From Lachnospiraceae bacterium (GTDB lineage: Bacteria > Bacillota > Clostridia > Lachnospirales > Lachnospiraceae): a stretch of 45,443 bases of DNA. The DNA lies in contig JAFVAL010000031.1 of NCBI GenBank assembly GCA_017480565.1, positions 1-45,443 on the forward strand. Direction: 5' to 3'. This document shows, piece by piece, positions 41,901-45,443 of the stretch. Positions within the stretch are counted from its first letter, which is position 1; every line of letters starts with the position of its first letter. The notes beneath the pieces were generated by a model that was not told the DNA's origin, searched no databases, and worked only from the letters and a program-made list of their open reading frames with translations. A program made the position numbers and the translations under genes.

Positions 41901-43062
41901 TGCAGTTGTATATTCGAAGGCTGGCAATGTCTCTGAATTCCGTCACGATAAGCATTTTTATAAGTCGCGTCTTGTTAATGACTTCCATCATGCGCATGAC
42001 GCATATCTTAATATCGTTGTGGGAAATGTTTATGATGTTAAATTCACCAGAAGTCCACGAAGTTTTATTCGTAAGATGGTAAAGGAAAATGGTGAAGAAT
42101 ACAATCTCAACCGGATGTTTGACTTTGATGTAAAACGAGGTGAAACGGTTGCTTGGATTGGACCCAGAAAAGGAAACGCTGGAACTATCGAGACGGTTCG
42201 AAAGATGATGTCAAAGAACACACCACTGTTGACGAGACAGAGCTTTACGGGACACGGACAGATATCTGATGCTACATTAAAGAGTGCCGAGGATGCAAAA
42301 AATGGTAGCGGGTATATTCCTTTAAAGTCTTCTGATATGAGATTAAGGAATATGGACAGGTATGGTGGCTTTACAAAAGCGACAACAGCATATTTTTTCT
42401 TAGTAGAACATGATGGAAAGAAGGGAAGAGTCAGAACTCTGGAGACGGTACCATTGTTTTTAAAGGCGATGGTGGAGAAAGACCCAGACTATTTAATAAA
42501 GTACTGCAGTGAGATATTAGACCTAAAAAATCCAGACATAAGACTAAACCGTATTAAGATACAATCCACACTTAAGTTAAACGATTTTTATTTATATTTA
42601 TCTGGGAGGACAGGAAACCAGATTTTCCTTCGAAACGCTGTACAGATGAAACTTCATCCTTCTTGGGTAAAATATATTAAAGCACTTGAAAATGGGACGG
42701 AAAAGATGCGCTTCGCAGAGAGCGTTACAAAAGAAAAGAATTTTGAATTATACCAGGTACTTAAAGAGAAACATGTAACGGGGATTTACTCCAAACGACC
42801 CAATCCTGTCGGAAAAAAACTAGTTTCTGGAGAGCATATGTTCTTAGAACTCTCTTTGGATAGACAGGTATATGTACTGCTGCAGATTCTTGGTTTAAGC
42901 AATATCGGTCCTACATCTGCGGATTTAACAGATATTGGAGGATCCGGAGCTAGTGGTACGATGAAGATTTCTAATACTGTTAATACATGGGGTGAGGCAT
43001 ATATTCTTAATCAAAGTACAACGGGTGTATTTGAAGAAAAGATTAACCTATTGACAATCTAA
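38986..43062 (+). CDS. cas9: Type II-A CRISPR effector nuclease Cas9
   Basis: Cas9 cuts DNA matched by a crRNA:tracrRNA guide. The 1358-residue protein is close in size to SpCas9. It shows RuvC-I (YYLGLDMGTSTVGWAV, Asp9), the Arg-rich bridge helix (RRTQRVARRRRQRE, about 50-65), RuvC-II (VFIEMTR, Glu782), HNH (YDIDHIYPRHF, His867; Asn891 matches SpCas9 Asn863) and RuvC-III (HHAHDAYLN, His1002 and Asp1005). All catalytic residues are present. The C-terminal PAM-interacting part ends GGSGASGTMKISN and NQSTTGVFEEKI, like clostridial II-A proteins and without the Arg-x-Arg pair of SpCas9. AGGAGA lies eight bases before the ATG. The gene is AT-rich relative to its upstream neighbours. Confidence 0.98.
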   Translation: MGKYYLGLDMGTSTVGWAVTDEEYRLIRKKGKDLWGIREFEEAKTAVERRTQRVARRRRQREVARIGLLKNYFKDAVSEVDPNFFERMEQSKYYFEDKSEGLYASDATPDALFHDLDYHDKDYYREYPTIFHLRKELIENSEPHDVRLVYLALLNMFKHRGHFLNASLGLEDSGAGLHDAYNALCELLTTNELGMSLPAGADIEQLQEILSSRDYSRSKKQELIAQLFGLGKNQKKEVLLVKAICGLQVDAKALFGLEETEDKIGFSFSDFSYDEKEADLSSSVGEDNFQVIQALKAIYDIGSLSGILKGERYLSQARVNDYNKHAADLKLLKEVYKDCLSKKAYQAMFRSEDGSSYSAYVGSNLSDGTKKRRSYKDRKADDLYKKIKKDLKDVDDPRAKLILEEISKETFLPKQLTSANGVIPNQVHAREMKKILQNASNYLPFLAQIGESGQPIADEILALFTFQIPYYVGPLSSESERNGGNGWVVRKEEGVVMPWNLEQKVDLRKTSERFIENLIRKCTYLQDEKVLPKASLKYQRYCVLNEINNLRYDGDRLPVEWKKEIYHELFETRTKVTRKLIEEYLSNKIGNREFDAQKLTGIDRQVNNTLSSYVKLKAVFGDTIDTDTGREMAENIIFWCTVYGDSKKFLLEQLEHHYPHLTKEDIKKIISFRFKDWGNLSDAFLGMEGVDKATGEVCSLLKALWDNNLNMMELIHSEDFTFADTLAQRESRDLESLCEMKPEDLDEYYFSAPVKKMIWQTLQIIKEIEKVMGEAPAKVFIEMTRSDEEKGDLGRKDSRKKQLLDLYKAVKDESRDWADLIEKEDASGRLRSKKMYLYLRQMGRDLYTGKPIDLDDLFNDNLYDIDHIYPRHFVKDDNLENNLALVNKPDNANKTDNYPLDANIRQNPKVKELWESLHIAGLMNDEKYRRLTGSRPFTEEQQADFIARQLVETSQATKGVADVLKQVFPETTAVVYSKAGNVSEFRHDKHFYKSRLVNDFHHAHDAYLNIVVGNVYDVKFTRSPRSFIRKMVKENGEEYNLNRMFDFDVKRGETVAWIGPRKGNAGTIETVRKMMSKNTPLLTRQSFTGHGQISDATLKSAEDAKNGSGYIPLKSSDMRLRNMDRYGGFTKATTAYFFLVEHDGKKGRVRTLETVPLFLKAMVEKDPDYLIKYCSEILDLKNPDIRLNRIKIQSTLKLNDFYLYLSGRTGNQIFLRNAVQMKLHPSWVKYIKALENGTEKMRFAESVTKEKNFELYQVLKEKHVTGIYSKRPNPVGKKLVSGEHMFLELSLDRQVYVLLQILGLSNIGPTSADLTDIGGSGASGTMKISNTVNTWGEAYILNQSTTGVFEEKINLLTI

Positions 43063-43066
43063 AAAT

Positions 43067-43939
43067 ATGAGTTGGAGAACTGTAGTAATTTCCAATAGTG
43101 CAAAGCTAGATTACCAGTTGGGATATCTTGTGGTCCGAAGGGAGGAGTTGCTGAAGATCCATCTTGATGAGATTGGAATTCTGATCATTGAATCAACAGC
43201 AGTTTCTCTCACGGCTGCGCTATTATGTGAGCTTAACAAAAGAAAAGTAAAAATTGTTTTCTGTGACGAGAAACGGAATCCTTATGGAGAATTGATTCCT
43301 TATTATGGAGCACACGATACAAGTGCAAAAATACGACGCCAAATTGCATGGAGTGAAGAAATAAAAGGAGCTGTATGGACAGAAATTGTTGCAGAAAAGA
43401 TACGGAAACAAGAGAGTGTTCTTAGACGCACTGACCACTCTGAAGCAGATATGCTTGCAACCTATATTCAAGAATTACAATTTTGCGATTGCACAAACCG
43501 TGAAGGACATGCTGCCAAGGTTTATTTCAATGCATTATTTGGAAAAGATTTTACGAGGACAGCAGAGAATAGTATCAATGCAGCGCTCAATTATGGATAC
43601 GGTGTCTTATTATCTCTTGTCAATCGCGAGGTTACTGCTAACGGTTATATGACTCAGCTCGGCTTGTTTCATGACAATACCTACAATCCATTCAACCTTA
43701 GTTCGGACTTGATGGAGCCTTTTCGTCCGATCATTGATGAATTTGTTTATCGATGGAGCCCCAACCAATTTGAATCCAAAGATAAACATAAGATGTTGGG
43801 ACTGTTAGAAAAAGAATTATGGGTTTCAGAAAGGAAAGAAATTCTACCGAACGCTGTAAAAATATATGTTCGCTCAGTGTTTGATGCATTAAATGATGGC
43901 GAGATAGAGCATATCAAATTTTACCAAGATGAGCTATAG
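43067..43939 (+). CDS. cas1: CRISPR integrase Cas1 (type II)
   Basis: Cas1 with Cas2 inserts new spacers at the leader end of the array. The 290-residue product has the usual beta-rich N-terminal and helical C-terminal domains. The metal site can be read as Glu146 (REGHAAKVYF), His202 (GLFHDN) and Glu217 (LSSDLMEPFRP), matching the Glu-His-acid triad of Cas1. It starts four bases after the cas9 stop with no clear ribosome site, so it probably depends on translational coupling, and it overlaps cas2 by 11 bases. Confidence 0.97.
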   Translation: MSWRTVVISNSAKLDYQLGYLVVRREELLKIHLDEIGILIIESTAVSLTAALLCELNKRKVKIVFCDEKRNPYGELIPYYGAHDTSAKIRRQIAWSEEIKGAVWTEIVAEKIRKQESVLRRTDHSEADMLATYIQELQFCDCTNREGHAAKVYFNALFGKDFTRTAENSINAALNYGYGVLLSLVNREVTANGYMTQLGLFHDNTYNPFNLSSDLMEPFRPIIDEFVYRWSPNQFESKDKHKMLGLLEKELWVSERKEILPNAVKIYVRSVFDALNDGEIEHIKFYQDEL

Positions 43940-44249
43940 ATATATGCGAGTACTTGTTTTCTTTGATCTACCGGTTTTAACAGACGCAAACCGGCGGGAT
44001 TACCGAAAGTTTCGAAAGTATCTGATCAAGTCAGGCTTTCTTATGCTTCAAGAATCTGTGTATTGTAAACTAACACCCAATAATACGATGGCAGACTTGC
44101 TGATAGAAAACGTGAAGAAGAACAAACCCCCAATGGGACTCGTTCAGGCTTTGCGTATTACAGAGAAGCAATATGCCAGAATGGAGTTTATTGTGGGAGA
44201 ACATAGAAAAGATGTACTGCAATCAGATGAGAGGCTGGTTATCCTGTGA
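43929..44249 (+). CDS. cas2: CRISPR-associated protein Cas2
   Basis: Cas2 bridges two Cas1 dimers in the spacer integration complex. The 106-residue ferredoxin-like protein begins MSYRYMRVLVFFDLPV, with the conserved Asp13 after the first strand, then the RRDYRKFRKYLIKSGF helix and MLQESVYCKL. An alternative start at Met6 (43944) would avoid the overlap with cas1; neither has a strong ribosome site. It overlaps csn2 by four bases. Confidence 0.95.
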   Translation: MSYRYMRVLVFFDLPVLTDANRRDYRKFRKYLIKSGFLMLQESVYCKLTPNNTMADLLIENVKKNKPPMGLVQALRITEKQYARMEFIVGEHRKDVLQSDERLVIL

Positions 44250-44920
44250 AACTATTAATTCCACAATGTTCTCTTGAACTGTATCAGACTGAAAACACAA
44301 TTGATATTTTAACTATCGAAGAGCCTTCCACTTTCGCTTCGGTGGTAGGCGACCTGTGGCAGCAGGTGACTGGTAATGATGGGGATTGCATGTTATCAGA
44401 ACTTGGAGCTTCTATGGCAATTTCTAAGAGCGCAGACATCATTTTTAATCCGTTTTCATTAGATTGTAATAACAGTAAAGTACTTAAAGTCATTTATCAA
44501 GTGCTTGAAAGGGAGATGGACACAGAGACTATAGAACTACGGGGGAAGATTCAACAAGATTTGCTAGAGCTCATGGATCATATTGCAGAGACTGAATGGT
44601 ACCCTTTAGCATATGATGTGAATTTGGAGTTGCCAACAGTTTTTAAATTATGCAACCTTAAACTTGATTTTCAGGAGAGCGCTTTATTAGAGAGGGTACA
44701 TAATTATGTCCGCATCATGCACCAAGTGTGTGGCGTAAGATTATTTGTTTTTGTTAACCTTAAACAGTATTTTTCAAATCGTGAATTAGATTTGCTATAT
44801 CAAGATTTCCTGTATGAAAATATATGGGTTGTTGATTTTGAGTCTGCTTTTCGTCAGGTGATAGAGCATGAAAATAATGTCATTTTTGACAAGGATTTCT
44901 GCTTGATCCATCTGGATTAA
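44246..44920 (+). CDS. csn2: Csn2, type II-A adaptation protein
   Basis: Csn2 forms a ring-shaped tetramer that slides on DNA ends and is needed for spacer acquisition. The 224-residue product is the length of the short S. pyogenes-type Csn2. Recognisable stretches are MKLLIPQCSLE, the DIIFNPFSLDCNNSKVLK region and the helical middle with DLLELMDHIAE, then VCGVRLFVFVNLKQYFS. The start is a GTG that overlaps the cas2 stop. Its presence defines subtype II-A. The array leader begins directly after its stop. Confidence 0.93.
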   Translation: MKLLIPQCSLELYQTENTIDILTIEEPSTFASVVGDLWQQVTGNDGDCMLSELGASMAISKSADIIFNPFSLDCNNSKVLKVIYQVLEREMDTETIELRGKIQQDLLELMDHIAETEWYPLAYDVNLELPTVFKLCNLKLDFQESALLERVHNYVRIMHQVCGVRLFVFVNLKQYFSNRELDLLYQDFLYENIWVVDFESAFRQVIEHENNVIFDKDFCLIHLD

Positions 44921-44966
44921 CGACGCATTCGTAGTGCGGTGATTCGTGGAAAACCTCGAATTTGAG
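44921..44966 (+). promoter_or_regulatory. CRISPR leader
   Basis: Only 46 bases separate csn2 from the first repeat. The last seven, ATTTGAG (44960-44966), match a leader-end motif reported for type II-A systems, where Cas1-Cas2 integrates. No clear pre-crRNA promoter lies in the 46 bases; TTGACA at 44886-44891 inside csn2 has no good -10. Confidence 0.7.
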
Positions 44967-45443
44967 GTTTGAGAGTCTTGTTAATTCGAAAGGCAGTCAA
45001 ACCGCCCTGGGTATCAAAGCTCCCGAGGTTTCGTTTGAGAGTCTTGTTAATTCGAAAGGCAGTCAAACCTTCGTGGTGTTGGTCAGATCGCCGAGCTGTT
45101 TGAGAGTCTTGTTAATTCGAAAGGCAGTCAAACGAGAGGACTTTGACATGATAAGTAGATGCAGTTTGAGAGTCTTGTTAATTCGAAAGGCAGTCAAACC
45201 GACGATGTCGATGTTCTCTTTGCCGACCTGTTTGAGAGTCTTGTTAATTCGAAAGGCAGTCAAACCATGATCTGCAACGAAGAAGGGAAGATCCAGTTTG
45301 AGAGTCTTGTTAATTCGAAAGGCAGTCAAACCTATGGGTGTGGATAGAGTGCCTTATGATGGTTTGAGAGTCTTGTTAATTCGAAAGGCAGTCAAACGAT
45401 TGTAAAGGTGATCATGCAGATAGCCACGTTTGAGAGTCTTGTT
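44967..45443 (+). CRISPR. CRISPR array, seven full repeats plus a cut eighth
   Basis: The 36-bp repeats start at 44967, 45033, 45098, 45164, 45230, 45296, 45362 and 45428 (the last cut at 16 bases by the window end). All seven full copies are identical, from GTTTGAGAGTCTTGTTAATT to the end CGAAAGGCAGTCAAAC; the ends GTTTGA and TCAAAC are complementary. Spacers are 30 bp except the second, 29 bp. The repeat direction is that of the cas genes. By eye no spacer matches another part of this window beyond chance. Confidence 0.99.

Noticed and set aside
44962-45347. Open frames on both strands with a repeated FESLVNSKGSQT-like peptide
   Set aside because: They are translations of the CRISPR repeats and spacers, not genes.

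Overview
The window looks like a chromosomal stretch from an anaerobic Clostridia-type Firmicute, probably Lachnospiraceae-like. The evidence is the secA-prfB order, an anaerobic (class III) ribonucleotide reductase, Firmicute-style pheB/hom/aspartokinase genes, strong AGGAG-type ribosome binding sites, many TTGAAA/TATAAT promoters, and a Cas9 whose C-terminal end resembles clostridial type II-A proteins. The species cannot be fixed from the sequence alone.

Layout. 157-3988: secA-prfB and their terminator. 4006-4989: a lone, AT-richer accessory gene (ORF6N plus a phospholipase-D-like tail). 5136-9975, minus strand: an anaerobic deoxyribonucleotide and thiol-redox block, nrdG - nrdD (with a fused redoxin domain) - trxB - free methionine sulfoxide reductase, with NrdR-like boxes and a palindrome inside the nrdG promoter. 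10036-12832: a membrane protein and a TPR/DUF4037 pair. 12939-16732: pheB, then a short structured leader RNA, a DUF3800 gene, hom and an aspartokinase with a clear internal start for a second subunit. 16753-24319: a hypothetical gene and a metal-homeostasis island made of a ZIP transporter, a His-rich CsoR/RcnR-type repressor, a CbiMQO cobalt/nickel ECF transporter, two CobW/COG0523 GTPases and a TetR regulator. A Fur-like box lies at the GTPase promoter. 24379-28304: an extended SDR enzyme, a two-component system and an alpha/beta hydrolase. 28360-28564: two tRNA-Pro genes, one with the rare anticodon AGG. 28626-33884: a YczE-type membrane protein, proB, a leucine-rich-repeat protein, a VWA-like protein and a MoxR ATPase in one tight run. 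33944-38713: an iron-sulfur aldo/keto reductase, a GPH sugar symporter, an HTH-Uma2 protein and a lactonase, closed by a 20-bp-stem terminator.

38758 to the end is a complete type II-A CRISPR-Cas locus: cas9 - cas1 - cas2 - csn2 and an array of 36-bp repeats that runs off the window. The tracrRNA gene lies on the minus strand inside the cas9 leader. A consensus promoter places its 5' end exactly on the anti-repeat. Cas9 keeps every nuclease residue. Its PAM-reading region does not show the Arg-x-Arg pair of SpCas9, so its PAM cannot be inferred. The locus is visibly more AT-rich than the housekeeping genes beside it and sits just after a strong terminator, as expected for a transferred module.

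The parts most worth a second look are the compact antisense tracrRNA arrangement, the NrdD-redoxin/TrxB/fRMsr module, the metal island (especially the GTPase fused to a YcgQ-like domain), the LRR/VWA/MoxR triad with a broken zincin motif, the leader RNA at 13435-13522, the tRNA-Pro(AGG) and several operator-like repeats. All functional names come from motifs read by eye; no database search was possible.
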